A stretch of DNA of 64,000 nt from Pantoea alfalfae (lineage in GTDB: Bacteria; Pseudomonadota; Gammaproteobacteria; Enterobacterales; Enterobacteriaceae): positions 124,001 to 188,000 of the forward strand of contig NZ_CP082293.1 in NCBI RefSeq assembly GCF_019880205.1, read 5' to 3'. Numbering within the stretch: the first letter of the stretch is position 1; each line of letters opens with the position of its first letter. This document shows, piece after piece, positions 17,895-26,015 of this stretch. Below the pieces are notes generated by a model that was not told where the DNA came from, searched no databases, and saw only the letters and a list, made by a program, of their open reading frames with translations. The position numbers were made by a program, and so were the translations under genes.

Positions 17895-18794
17895 ATGCAC
17901 GTATATCCACTCTACCAGCACCACTTCATTAATATTGACGCGCAGCGGCTGCACTACCTCAGCGCAGGCAGTGAACACGCTGAGGCTGTGGTTTTGCTCG
18001 CGGGTTTCCCGCAAAGCAGTTATGCCTGGCGGGAGGTTATTCCCTTGCTTGCCAGCCGCTTTCACGTGATCGCACCCGACCTGCCAGGGCAGGGTGATTC
18101 TGACTTTCCAGCCAGTGGTTACGACACTGACAGCGTGGCAGAGCGCATACTGGCGCTGCTGGACCAGCTGGGTATCGAACGCTTTCATCTGGCCGGGCAT
18201 GATATCGGGGCGTGGGTCGCCTGGTCACTGGCGGCAGGCCATCCCGAAAAGGTCAGGCGTCTCGCGCTGCTGGATGGCGGCATTCCCGGCATCACACTGC
18301 CTGACTTACTGCCAATGGTGGGTGATAGCGCCTGGAAAACCTGGCATTTTGGATTTCACTGTGTGGATGATTTACCGGAAGCGCTGATCACTGGCAGAGA
18401 GGCGATCTACCTGGACTGGTTTTTTAACCGTAAGTCAGCTAATCCACATCGCATCGATGCGGCAGCCCGTCGTGAATATCTGCGCGTTTTTCAGCAGCCC
18501 GGAGCCTTGCGGGCCGGACTGGCTTTTTACCGCGCTTTTGCACAGTCGGCAGAGCAGAATCGACAGCGCGCGTTAACAGGCAAACTGGCTTTACCGCTGC
18601 TGGCTGTCAGTGCCGACCAGGGATCGATACCCGATATGGCCACCCCGCTGCGCACCGTAGCGCATCAGGTAAGCAGTGAAACTGTTCTCAACTGCGGCCA
18701 TTTTATTCCCGACGAACAACCCGAGAAATTAGCGGAAATACTGGCAGACTTCTTTGTTCCCTCTCCGGATAAAAGCGCAATATCACCTCAGTGA
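17895..18794 (+). CDS. Alpha/beta hydrolase, epoxide hydrolase/dehalogenase-like
   Basis: A 299-residue alpha/beta hydrolase. The oxyanion region reads VVLLAGFPQSSYAWREVIPLL. The nucleophile elbow is LAGHDIGAWVAW, with Asp rather than Ser, which places it with epoxide hydrolases and haloacid-type dehalogenases. The cap domain follows, and the catalytic histidine is in NCGHFIPDEQPEKLAE. CCGGAGG lies five bases before ATG 17895, which is preferred over the frame opening at 17865. It is co-located with a TetR gene and its operator, so it is probably an inducible detoxification enzyme. The natural substrate is unknown. Confidence 0.86.
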   Translation: MHVYPLYQHHFINIDAQRLHYLSAGSEHAEAVVLLAGFPQSSYAWREVIPLLASRFHVIAPDLPGQGDSDFPASGYDTDSVAERILALLDQLGIERFHLAGHDIGAWVAWSLAAGHPEKVRRLALLDGGIPGITLPDLLPMVGDSAWKTWHFGFHCVDDLPEALITGREAIYLDWFFNRKSANPHRIDAAARREYLRVFQQPGALRAGLAFYRAFAQSAEQNRQRALTGKLALPLLAVSADQGSIPDMATPLRTVAHQVSSETVLNCGHFIPDEQPEKLAEILADFFVPSPDKSAISPQ

Positions 18795-19035
18795 CAGTAG
18801 GGAAAGTAATGTCGTGTGGCGGATTATTAATATTATTGCTGATCCGCTGTTATCTCATACAGGTTTCCAATAAATAACACTATCTTATTGATTTTTAAGC
18901 ATGTAGAGCAGGCTGTTGCGCGTTGCTTTCTGTCGCGTGCTGTGAATAAATAAACGGTCATCAACGTCCGCCATCAGGATAAGATTAAAATAGCGGTCGG
19001 CAGCAAAGTGCCGATCGCATATTGCCGGGGCTGCT

Positions 19036-20223
19036 ATGAATCAGGAAAAAGCACGACTGGCCGGGGAAATAAAAGCCAGAGTTAATGAACTTGAATCGCA
19101 GTTAGTGGCGATTCGACGTGATATCCATGCGCATCCGGAATTAGGCTTTGATACGCTGCGTACCGCCAGCCTGGTCACAGAGTATCTGCAGGCGCTGGGA
19201 CTCAATCCCCGCACCGGCGTTGGTCGCAGCGGTGTTGTGGTGGATATCGACGGCGCAGAGCCGGGTAAGACGCTGCTGTTGCGCGCCGACATGGACGCGT
19301 TGCCAATCCATGAGCAGACCGGTTTACCGTTTGCCAGCCGCTATCCCGGAAAAATGCATGCCTGTGGGCATGATATTCACACCGCAACGATGCTGGGTGT
19401 GGCAACGATCCTGCCGCACTATCGTCAGCAGCTCAAAGGCCGGGTCCGGCTGATATTCCAGCCCGCGGAGGAGACGCCAGAAAGTGGCGCTGAGGCGATG
19501 ATTGCGGACGGCGCGGCAGATGGCATCGACTGGGCCGTGACCCTGCATAACAAGCCTGAACTGGCTGCGGGGGACGTCGCCCTGACGCGCGGGGCCAGCA
19601 CCGCCTCCAGTGATGAATTCGACGTTACGGTACATGGCGTATCGACCCACGCGGCACGTCCTCACATGGGCACCGATCCGATTATCGCGACCGTGCATCT
19701 CATCAGCCAGCTACAGACCCTCATCTCACGTGAACGCGATCCCGCTTACTCCGCCGTACTAACCATCGGGCACATTCAGGGTGGTACCACCCACAATATC
19801 ATTCCCGATAGCTGCCTGTTTCAGGGCACCATCCGGACTAAGTCGCCGGAAGTACGCGCTGCTATGGAAGCCTCGTTTAAACGGATGTGCGAAGGGGTGG
19901 CGCTGGCGCAAAACGTACGGGTGGAGGTTAACTTCCAGCGCGGCGTGCCGCCTCTGATGAATGACGATCGTTTGATCGATTCACTGGAACAGATTCTGTC
20001 GCATCAGTTTGATAAGCCCATCATTGCGCAGCCCAGCGCCAGCTTTGGTGCCGAAGATTTTTCACTGTTCACGGAACGGGTACCGGGCTGCCAGATTCAT
20101 ATTGGATCGGCCACGCCGGGCCGTGACGATCACCTGCATAACTCCGACTATCAGCCGGACGAACGCAGCATTACCGCCGGGACGCAGGCGCTGACCCGCC
20201 TTGCAATTGATTTACTCTCTTAA
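19036..20223 (+). CDS. M20 family amidohydrolase (hippuricase/aminoacylase-like)
   Basis: A 395-residue metallopeptidase-fold amidohydrolase. Metal-binding and catalytic motifs are in order: DIHAHPELGFDTLRT, LLRADMDALPIHEQTG, the ACGHDIHTATMLG block, FQPAEETPESGAEAM with the catalytic Glu, the dimerisation-domain HAARPHMGTDPI, and a C-terminal DDHLHNSDY histidine. These enzymes release amino acids from N-acyl or indole conjugates. The gene precedes a complete polar amino acid importer by about 20 bp, which suggests import of the conjugate followed by cytoplasmic hydrolysis. No signal peptide is present. The 240 bp upstream hold no gene. Confidence 0.92.
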   Translation: MNQEKARLAGEIKARVNELESQLVAIRRDIHAHPELGFDTLRTASLVTEYLQALGLNPRTGVGRSGVVVDIDGAEPGKTLLLRADMDALPIHEQTGLPFASRYPGKMHACGHDIHTATMLGVATILPHYRQQLKGRVRLIFQPAEETPESGAEAMIADGAADGIDWAVTLHNKPELAAGDVALTRGASTASSDEFDVTVHGVSTHAARPHMGTDPIIATVHLISQLQTLISRERDPAYSAVLTIGHIQGGTTHNIIPDSCLFQGTIRTKSPEVRAAMEASFKRMCEGVALAQNVRVEVNFQRGVPPLMNDDRLIDSLEQILSHQFDKPIIAQPSASFGAEDFSLFTERVPGCQIHIGSATPGRDDHLHNSDYQPDERSITAGTQALTRLAIDLLS

Positions 20224-20244
20224 TAATAAATAAATGAGGTTTAT

Positions 20245-21093
20245 ATGATGATGCGTAACCGCCTGTTCACGGCTTCTCTGACCGTCGCGCTGCTCGCCAC
20301 TTCCGCGTTCAGCCAGGCGAAAGATTTCGGCACCCTGAAGTTTGCGACTGAAGCGGCTTATCCTCCGTTCAACCAGACCACACCGAGCGGCAAAATCGTC
20401 GGCTATGAGCCGGATATGGTGGCGGAACTGGCTAAACGTGCTGGCTTTAAATATGAAATCATCGCCCAGAAATGGTCGGGCATGATCCCAGGTCTTATCG
20501 ACGGTAAATATGATGCGGTGATCGATGCGGTGACCGTAACGCCAAAACGTGCTGAAGCGATCGATTTTACCCATCAGTACACCGTCAGCGTCTCCAGCTT
20601 TGTGACTGCGAAAAAAAGCCCGCTGGCCACGCTGCCAGGCAGCGGCACGATTGTGACGGCGAATGATGACGCCGGCATGAAAAAAGCAATCGACGATCTG
20701 AAAACCACGTTCAAAGGCAAAACCATTGCGGTGCAGGTCGCCACCATTCAGGCGGATTTCCTTCAAAAATACCTGGGCGATGTTGCCACTATCCGCACCT
20801 ATCAGGCGGGTCCTGAAACCTTCGCCGACCTGATGAATGGCCGGGTGGATGCCGTCATGGCGTCTCGTACCAACCTCAACGCCTTTGTGAAAAAACATGC
20901 TGAGTCGATCAGCAGCAGCGGCTATGGCTTCTCCGGTGGCGTGCTGGGCGCAGGCTCGGCGATTGGTCTGCGTAAAGGCAACAGTGAGCTGCAGCAGGTG
21001 CTGAATCAGGCGCTGGACGCCATGATCAAAGATGGGACGCTGAGCAAACTGTCGATCAAATGGTTTGGCGAAGATGTCGCGCCGAAAGCGTAA
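20245..21093 (+). CDS. Periplasmic amino acid-binding protein of an ABC importer
   Basis: A 282-residue SBP_bac_3 family protein. The signal peptide has Lys/Arg-free Met repeats then MRNRLFTASLTVALLATSAFSQA, with likely cleavage before KDFGTLKF. The mature chain opens with the family pattern LKFATEAAYPPFN, followed by VGYEPDMVAELAKRAG and DAVIDAVTVTPKRAEAIDFT. Substrates in this family are polar amino acids or related compounds. GAGGT lies before the ATG. It is the first transporter gene and lies 21 bp after the amidohydrolase, so all five genes are probably one transcript. Confidence 0.92.
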   Translation: MMMRNRLFTASLTVALLATSAFSQAKDFGTLKFATEAAYPPFNQTTPSGKIVGYEPDMVAELAKRAGFKYEIIAQKWSGMIPGLIDGKYDAVIDAVTVTPKRAEAIDFTHQYTVSVSSFVTAKKSPLATLPGSGTIVTANDDAGMKKAIDDLKTTFKGKTIAVQVATIQADFLQKYLGDVATIRTYQAGPETFADLMNGRVDAVMASRTNLNAFVKKHAESISSSGYGFSGGVLGAGSAIGLRKGNSELQQVLNQALDAMIKDGTLSKLSIKWFGEDVAPKA

Positions 21094-21099
21094 CCGCTG

Positions 21100-21825
21100 A
21101 TGCTGATGAATATTGACTGGCAGATACTGGGCTTCGGGGATGAGGGCTGGGGTGGCGTGCTGCTTAATGCCGCCGCCGTTACCGTCAGCGTATCGATATG
21201 CGCCTGGCTGCTGGGTGCGTTGCTGGGCAGCGTGCTCTGCTGGATACAGATTGCCGGTTCGCGCTGGCAGCAGCGACTGGCGGCAGGCTATATCACACTG
21301 TTTCGCGGCGTGCCGGAACTGCTGGTGATCTACCTCTTCTACTTCGGTGGACGACAGGTGGTCTCCACCGTGGGCACCGCGCTGGGCTTCCAGGGACCGT
21401 TCGATGTGAACGGCTTTGTGGCGGGCGCGATTGCCATCGGGCTGATCTCTGGTGCCTATCAGAGCGGGGTATTCCGTGGCGCCTTCTACGCCATTCCCGG
21501 CGGAACGCTGGAAGCGGCGACCGTGACCGGCATGGGGCGGCTGATGATGTTTCGCCGCATTATCGTGCCGCAGGCGTTACGCACTGCGCTGCCCGGCATG
21601 GGCAACCAGTGGCAATCGGTGATCAAAGAGTCGGCGCTGGTCTCGGTCACCGGACTGGTGGAAACGATGAACCAGGTCTCCACCGCAGCCAACTCCACCC
21701 AGATGTCCTTTTTCTTCTACAGCGTGGGTGCGGTGATCTACCTGATTATCACCACCTGTTCCGATATGGTTTTCCGCTACGTGGAAAAGTTTGCGATGCG
21801 CGGTCAACAGCGCGTGAAGGGATAA
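21100..21825 (+). CDS. ABC amino acid transporter permease 1
   Basis: A 241-residue HisMQ-type inner-membrane permease with about five helices. The family start GVLLNAAAVTVSVSICAW, the FRGVPELLVIYLFYFGG segment, and the EAA loop (GTLEAATVTGMGRLMMFRRIIVPQA) that docks to the ATPase are all visible. ATG codons at 21100 and 21106 are both possible; neither has a strong ribosome site, so coupling to the upstream gene six bases away is likely. Confidence 0.9.
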   Translation: MLMNIDWQILGFGDEGWGGVLLNAAAVTVSVSICAWLLGALLGSVLCWIQIAGSRWQQRLAAGYITLFRGVPELLVIYLFYFGGRQVVSTVGTALGFQGPFDVNGFVAGAIAIGLISGAYQSGVFRGAFYAIPGGTLEAATVTGMGRLMMFRRIIVPQALRTALPGMGNQWQSVIKESALVSVTGLVETMNQVSTAANSTQMSFFFYSVGAVIYLIITTCSDMVFRYVEKFAMRGQQRVKG

Positions 21826-21834
21826 GGAGTCCAC

Positions 21835-22521
21835 GTGGATATCATGTTTTTACAGCAGACGCTGCTGGCGCTGCTGAAAGGATTGCCGCTGACCATCAAC
21901 CTGGCGCTGCTCTCACTGTCTGGCGGCGGCGTGCTGGCGCTGCTGCTTAACCTGCTGCGCATGACGCGTGTCGGCAGCGTTTTCTGTCGCTTCTACGTCT
22001 GGCTGTTTCGTGGTACGCCGCTGCTGATACAGATCTTTATGGTCTATTACGGTCTTGGCAGTTTACCGGCGGTGCGGGAAAGCCTGTTCTGGCCGCTGCT
22101 GCGCGATCCCTACTGGTGCGGCTTGCTGGCGCTGATTCTGAATGATGCCGCCTACACCTCGGAGATCCTGCGCGGCGGGCTGCGTGCCGTCAGTCAGCAG
22201 TCGCTGGAGGCCGCTAAAGTCTCGGGCATGTCGTCGTATAAAATCTTTACTCGCATCACTTTACCGATTGCGATTCGGCAGGCATTGCCGGCTTACAGCA
22301 ATGAGATCATCTCGATGATCAAAGCGACGTCGCTGGTCAGCACTATCAGCCTGATGGAGATGACTGGCATTGCCGACTCGATAGTCTCTTCCACTTTCCG
22401 GGCGCTGGAGGTGTTCCTGAGCGCAGCGGTGATCTATCTGATACTCACCATGCTGGTCAGCAAAGGCGTATCGATGCTGGAACGACGCTTATCACCTTAC
22501 TATTTTGGAGCACGCTCATGA
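21835..22521 (+). CDS. ABC amino acid transporter permease 2
   Basis: A 228-residue HisMQ permease that forms a heterodimer with the preceding one. It has LKGLPLTINLALLSL, FRGTPLLIQIFMVYYG, and the EAA loop QQSLEAAKVSGMSSYKIFTRITLP. The start is probably GTG at 21835, because AAGGAG lies five bases before it; the next ATG (21844) would be too far from that site. It overlaps the ATPase gene by ATGA. Confidence 0.9.
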   Translation: MDIMFLQQTLLALLKGLPLTINLALLSLSGGGVLALLLNLLRMTRVGSVFCRFYVWLFRGTPLLIQIFMVYYGLGSLPAVRESLFWPLLRDPYWCGLLALILNDAAYTSEILRGGLRAVSQQSLEAAKVSGMSSYKIFTRITLPIAIRQALPAYSNEIISMIKATSLVSTISLMEMTGIADSIVSSTFRALEVFLSAAVIYLILTMLVSKGVSMLERRLSPYYFGARS

Positions 22522-23297
22522 CCGCACCCACCATCATGCTGAGTCATCTCAGAAAGAGTTATGCGGGACACGAAGTGCTGCACGACATCAGCCTGACTGC
22601 GCAGGATGGCGATGTGATTTCGCTGATCGGTGCCAGCGGCTCAGGCAAAAGTACGCTGCTACGCTGCATTCCGTTTCTTGAAGTGCCACAGGCAGGCGAA
22701 ATTGCGGTCGGCGAGGTGAACGTCACGCTGGATAACGCCGACGAAAAACTGAGCCGCGAGCAGCGCCGTCGCATCAAGCTGATGCGAATGCAGCTCGGCT
22801 TTGTATTTCAGAGCTTCAACCTGTGGCCGCATAAAACGGTGATGCAGAACATCATTGAAGCACCGGTTCATGTGCAGAAGCGCAGCCATAAAGAGGCAAT
22901 TGAAGAAGCAGAAGCGCTGCTCCATAAAGTGGGACTCTATGCAAAACGCGACGCCTGGCCGTCGCAGCTTTCCGGCGGACAGCAGCAGCGCGTGGCGATT
23001 GCCCGGGCGCTGGCGCAGCAGCCGAAAGCGATCCTGTTTGATGAGCCGACCTCTGCGCTGGATCCGGAGCTGGTGGGTGAAGTACTGCGGGTGATCCGCA
23101 GTCTGGCAGAAGAAGGGCGCACCATGATTATCGTGACTCATGAAATGGGCTTTGCGCGTGACGTATCGAACAAAGCGGTGTTTCTGCATCAGGGGATGAT
23201 TGAGGAGTCGGGCTCACCGGAACAGGTGTTCCTCGATCCGATCTCGCCGCGCTGTCGTTCCTTTGTGAACAGCCACTTTGAGCGCAATGCAGGCTAA
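22518..23297 (+). CDS. ABC amino acid transporter ATPase
   Basis: A 259-residue polar amino acid uptake ATPase. Walker [10 protein letters not shown] is near residue 39, the Q-loop is in [17 protein letters not shown], the signature is [15 protein letters not shown], and Walker B with the switch is [18 protein letters not shown], ending with the H-loop [11 protein letters not shown] pattern (here [11 protein letters not shown]). GGAG lies seven bases before the ATG. It completes a full importer (binding protein, two permeases, ATPase) behind the M20 amidohydrolase. Confidence 0.94.
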   Translation: MTAPTIMLSHLRKSYAGHEVLHDISLTAQDGDVISLIGASGSGKSTLLRCIPFLEVPQAGEIAVGEVNVTLDNADEKLSREQRRRIKLMRMQLGFVFQSFNLWPHKTVMQNIIEAPVHVQKRSHKEAIEEAEALLHKVGLYAKRDAWPSQLSGGQQQRVAIARALAQQPKAILFDEPTSALDPELVGEVLRVIRSLAEEGRTMIIVTHEMGFARDVSNKAVFLHQGMIEESGSPEQVFLDPISPRCRSFVNSHFERNAG

Positions 23298-23361
23298 AGC
23301 AACCGGGATGATGCAATCTGGCTTCAGCACTGATGGCTATTGTTTGAAGCCATGTTCAGGA

Positions 23362-23955
23362 TTAATCACTCTGGCGCAGGCCGCCCGTCAGCTGGATAAA
23401 CACCTCGATCATCTTCGGCAGTGCCTTTTCCGGGTCACGGCTGGAGCCGACCCAGAGTGCGGCATTCAGCGCTGCGCTGTTCAGCAGATGCGCGGCGGCA
23501 TCGGCGTCTACCGGCTTGATCGTTCCGCTTTCGATCAGCTTCACAATCGTTTCGCGCGTGGCTGCCAGACAGCTGTTCTGGCTGGGCCAATGCGCGGGAT
23601 CGCCCAGAAACGCCGGGCCATCGCGCAGCACAATACGCTGCACTTCGGCCTCCATGGCTAACTGAATATAGGCAATGCCTTCTGCCACCAGCTTCTCCCA
23701 CTCATCTGCCACGCCAGATGCGGCTGCTTTAGCCCGCTGCGCCATCTCACCATCAACCTGTGCCACGACCGCTGCCAGCAGCCCTTTTTTATCGCCGAAA
23801 TTATGGTAAAGCGCACCACGGGTCAGGCCAACGCTGGACGTCAGTTCATCCATTGATGCTGCCGCAAACCCTTTTTCAGCAAATGCGGTGCGCGCCGCTG
23901 CAATCAGCTTTGCACGGTTCTCTTCCATTGTTTCAGCGCGACGTTTAGCGGCCAT
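23362..23955 (-). CDS. TetR family repressor of the RidA-type gene
   Basis: About 197 residues. The helix-turn-helix covers the start (RAKLIAAARTAFAEKGFAAA, then SMDELTSSVGLTRGALYHNFGDKKGLL), followed by a ligand domain with a TetR_C-type tail. AAGGAGATCTC precedes ATG 23955; the frame opening at 23988 adds 11 residues through an operator and is less likely. Three copies of a 17-bp palindrome fill the divergent gap to the RidA-family gene, so this protein almost certainly represses both itself and that gene. Confidence 0.9.
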   Translation of the reverse strand: MAAKRRAETMEENRAKLIAAARTAFAEKGFAAASMDELTSSVGLTRGALYHNFGDKKGLLAAVVAQVDGEMAQRAKAAASGVADEWEKLVAEGIAYIQLAMEAEVQRIVLRDGPAFLGDPAHWPSQNSCLAATRETIVKLIESGTIKPVDADAAAHLLNSAALNAALWVGSSRDPEKALPKMIEVFIQLTGGLRQSD

Positions 23956-23968
23956 GAGATCTCCTTTC

Positions 23969-24037
23969 ACATACGGCTCGTATATCATTTGACATACGCA
24001 GCGTATGTGTGATTAATATGACATACGCCGCGTATAT
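23969..24037. promoter_or_regulatory. Three palindromic TetR operators
   Basis: Copies ACATACGGCTCGTATAT (23969-23985), ACATACGCAGCGTATGT (23992-24008) and ACATACGCCGCGTATAT (24021-24037) share the dyad ATACG-N3-CGTAT. Start-to-start spacing is 23 and 29 bp. They fill the gap between the divergent TetR and RidA-family genes, and the central copy is the most symmetrical. Confidence 0.8.
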
Positions 24038-24098
24038 TAAATCATTCCTGTGTACGCCGCATCCTGCTTTGCCGACTGGCGTTATGAAAGGAACCACT

Positions 24099-24500
24099 AT
24101 GATTACGCGCGAAACTGTTTTTCCCGCTGACCGCCATGCCCTTTATCAGCAGCATGGTTATTCTGCTGCCATCCGATCAGGCGATCTGCTGTTTGTCTCC
24201 GGTCAGGTGGGCAGCCGTGCTGACGGCACGCCCGAACCCGATTTTCCTGCTCAGGTTGAACGGGCGTTTGAAAATCTGGCGGCAACACTCGCTGCAGCAG
24301 GCTGCACTTTTGACGACCTGGTCGATGTCACCACGTTCCACACTGATCCGGAGAACCAGTTTGAAACCATCATGCAGGTGAAGCAGTCCATTTTTCCGCA
24401 ACCGCCTTACCCTAACTGGACCGCGGTGGGGGTCACCTGGCTGGCGGGATTTGATTTTGAAATCAAGGTGATTGCCCGCATTCCGGCACAACAAAAATAA
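24099..24500 (+). CDS. RidA/YjgF-YER057c family protein
   Basis: A 133-residue RidA-fold protein with SAAIRSGDLLFVSGQVGSRADG and QVERAFENLAATLAAAGCTFDDLVDVTTF, typical of the superfamily trimers that hydrolyse reactive enamine/imine intermediates or related compounds. The canonical RidA arginine (xGPxR pattern near the C-terminus) is not evident, so this is a Rid6/Rid7-like or uncharacterised subgroup rather than RidA itself. AAAGGAA lies before ATG 24099; the frame opening at 24009 would begin inside the operators. It is controlled by the divergent TetR. Confidence 0.85.
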   Translation: MITRETVFPADRHALYQQHGYSAAIRSGDLLFVSGQVGSRADGTPEPDFPAQVERAFENLAATLAAAGCTFDDLVDVTTFHTDPENQFETIMQVKQSIFPQPPYPNWTAVGVTWLAGFDFEIKVIARIPAQQK

Positions 24501-24616
24501 TCCGGTGATGCCGCAAGAAAATAATTAAAATTTTTTGCATCCGTTTTCTTCACTCATTCGTATTAACAGATGAGGGCACATCGGCCCTGTCTGCAAACTC
24601 AATGAGGGAAGTGAAA

Positions 24617-25177
24617 ATGAAACCATTCCTGCCAACTCTGCTTTTTTCTGCATTAGTTTTCAGCGGTGCAACCTATTCCGCATCCATGGACAGCGATACG
24701 GTCATGGTTGGTGGCGCTGCCATGTACCCGTCAAAAAATATTGTTGAGAATGCTGTTAACTCGAAAGATCACACCACGCTGGTCGCGGCGGTTAAGGCCG
24801 CCGGTCTGGGTCCTACACTTGAAGGGAAGGGGCCATTTACCGTTTTCGCGCCGACCAATGCCGCCTTTGCAAAATTGCCGCAGGGCACCGTCGACTCTCT
24901 GCTTAAGCCAGAGAGCAAACAGAAGCTCACCAGCGTTCTGACCTATCACGTGGTCGCAGGAAAACGGGACATGAAAGCACTGGAGAAAAAAATCAAAGCG
25001 GGTGGAGGCAAAGCGGAGCTGAAAACGGTAAATGGCGCATCCCTGCGGGTGATGGCAAACGGCCCGCACAACATTCAGCTTAAAGATGCTCAGGGCAATG
25101 TCGCTAACATTACCACTTATGATGTGAATCAGAGTAACGGCGTCATCGACGTTATCGATACCGTGCTGATGCCGTAA
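24617..25177 (+). CDS. Secreted fasciclin (FAS1) domain protein
   Basis: A 186-residue protein with a signal peptide (MKPFLPTLLFSALVFSGATYSA) and a single FAS1 domain. The domain starts at NIVENAVNSKDHTTLVAAVKAAGL, has the H1 box GPFTVFAPTNAAFAKLP, and closes with the H2-like NGVIDVIDTVLMP. FAS1 domains mediate adhesion or cell-surface interactions. The ATG at 24617 follows GAGGGAAG and gives a clean signal peptide; the frame start at 24602 adds five residues. The next gene is an ECF sigma factor, a pairing also known for mycobacterial SigK and its FAS1 target proteins. Confidence 0.9.
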   Translation: MKPFLPTLLFSALVFSGATYSASMDSDTVMVGGAAMYPSKNIVENAVNSKDHTTLVAAVKAAGLGPTLEGKGPFTVFAPTNAAFAKLPQGTVDSLLKPESKQKLTSVLTYHVVAGKRDMKALEKKIKAGGGKAELKTVNGASLRVMANGPHNIQLKDAQGNVANITTYDVNQSNGVIDVIDTVLMP

Positions 25178-25193
25178 AGCGTTACTTATACTG

Positions 25194-25218
25194 TGTAGCC
25201 ACTGATACTGTGGCTACA
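25194..25218 (+). terminator. Hairpin between fasciclin and sigma-factor genes
   Basis: TGTAGCCAC and GTGGCTACA form a 9-bp perfect stem around a 7-base loop, followed by TCTTT. It could be a terminator after the fasciclin gene or an attenuator reducing expression of the sigma gene 19 bp later. The T tract is short. Confidence 0.5.
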
Positions 25219-25236
25219 TCTTTAACAGGGAAGCCG

Positions 25237-25818
25237 ATGACAAAAACTGTGCCTCAAATTCAGGCTGACTTAATGAACCAGATTGCCTGCGGCGATAAAT
25301 CTGCGCTGGCGCAGCTCTATCATGTCCTCTCTCCCCGGCTTTACGGCATTATTCTGCGTATGGTCAGACGGCGCGACTGGGCAGAAGAGATCCTTCACGA
25401 CACCTTTATTCAAATCTGGCAGTCGGCAAACGACTACGACCACAAGCGCAGTCAACCGCTGATCTGGCTCAGTCACATAGCAAGAAACAGAGCGATCGAT
25501 TTTCTGCGCAAACACGAGAACAGATGCTGTTCGATTGAGGAAATTAGCGAAGCTGAAGCGGGTTTTCAGCGTTCACATCTATCTGACGAAAGTCCTGCTG
25601 AAGCGCGCCGCCTTCAGCACTGTATGGCGCAGTTACCGTCAGAACAGCGACAAAGCCTTTTGCTCGCCTATTATCGTGGCCTGTCACAGAGTGAGATCGC
25701 ACTTTCCATGAGACAGCCCGAAGGCACGGTAAAAAGCTGGATACGTCGCGCGTTAACCCATATTCGGGGGTTTTGGCCTGGAACTGGGACTTATGATACT
25801 TCCTGGCGCAATATGTAA
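25237..25818 (+). CDS. ECF RNA polymerase sigma factor (SigK-like)
   Basis: About 193 residues with sigma region 2 (ALAQLYHVLSPRLYGIILRM, WAEEILHDTFIQIWQSA, IWLSHIARNRAIDFLRK) and region 4 (LPSEQRQSLLLAYYRGLSQS then QPEGTVKSWIRRAL). The ATG at 25237 with AGGGAAG upstream is preferred to the GTG at 25210, which lies in a hairpin. Sigma factors of this type normally have an anti-sigma gene directly after them. Here only a 13-codon overlapping frame (25794 onward) and 200 bp without a gene follow, so the factor looks orphaned or its partner is lost. The fasciclin gene just upstream is the likely target. Confidence 0.88.
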   Translation: MTKTVPQIQADLMNQIACGDKSALAQLYHVLSPRLYGIILRMVRRRDWAEEILHDTFIQIWQSANDYDHKRSQPLIWLSHIARNRAIDFLRKHENRCCSIEEISEAEAGFQRSHLSDESPAEARRLQHCMAQLPSEQRQSLLLAYYRGLSQSEIALSMRQPEGTVKSWIRRALTHIRGFWPGTGTYDTSWRNM

Positions 25819-26015
25819 ACGTGCAAGTTTATAAACTACCAGTGCAGGAATAAACATCCTGCACACACTGGCGTGAGCAGGAAAATTGATCATATGTTCT
25901 TTATTGCGCTTCTTTTGCAGAAAGCGATTAATAAAGTCGCGCCATCATGCATGTCATCAATCACCACTTCAGTAATAAATGCCGGAACGTCTTTTATGGT
26001 TACTCTTTCTGACAA

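Noticed and set aside
23278..23661. Rightward frame after the ABC ATPase
   Set aside because: Mostly antisense to the TetR gene, no ribosome site.
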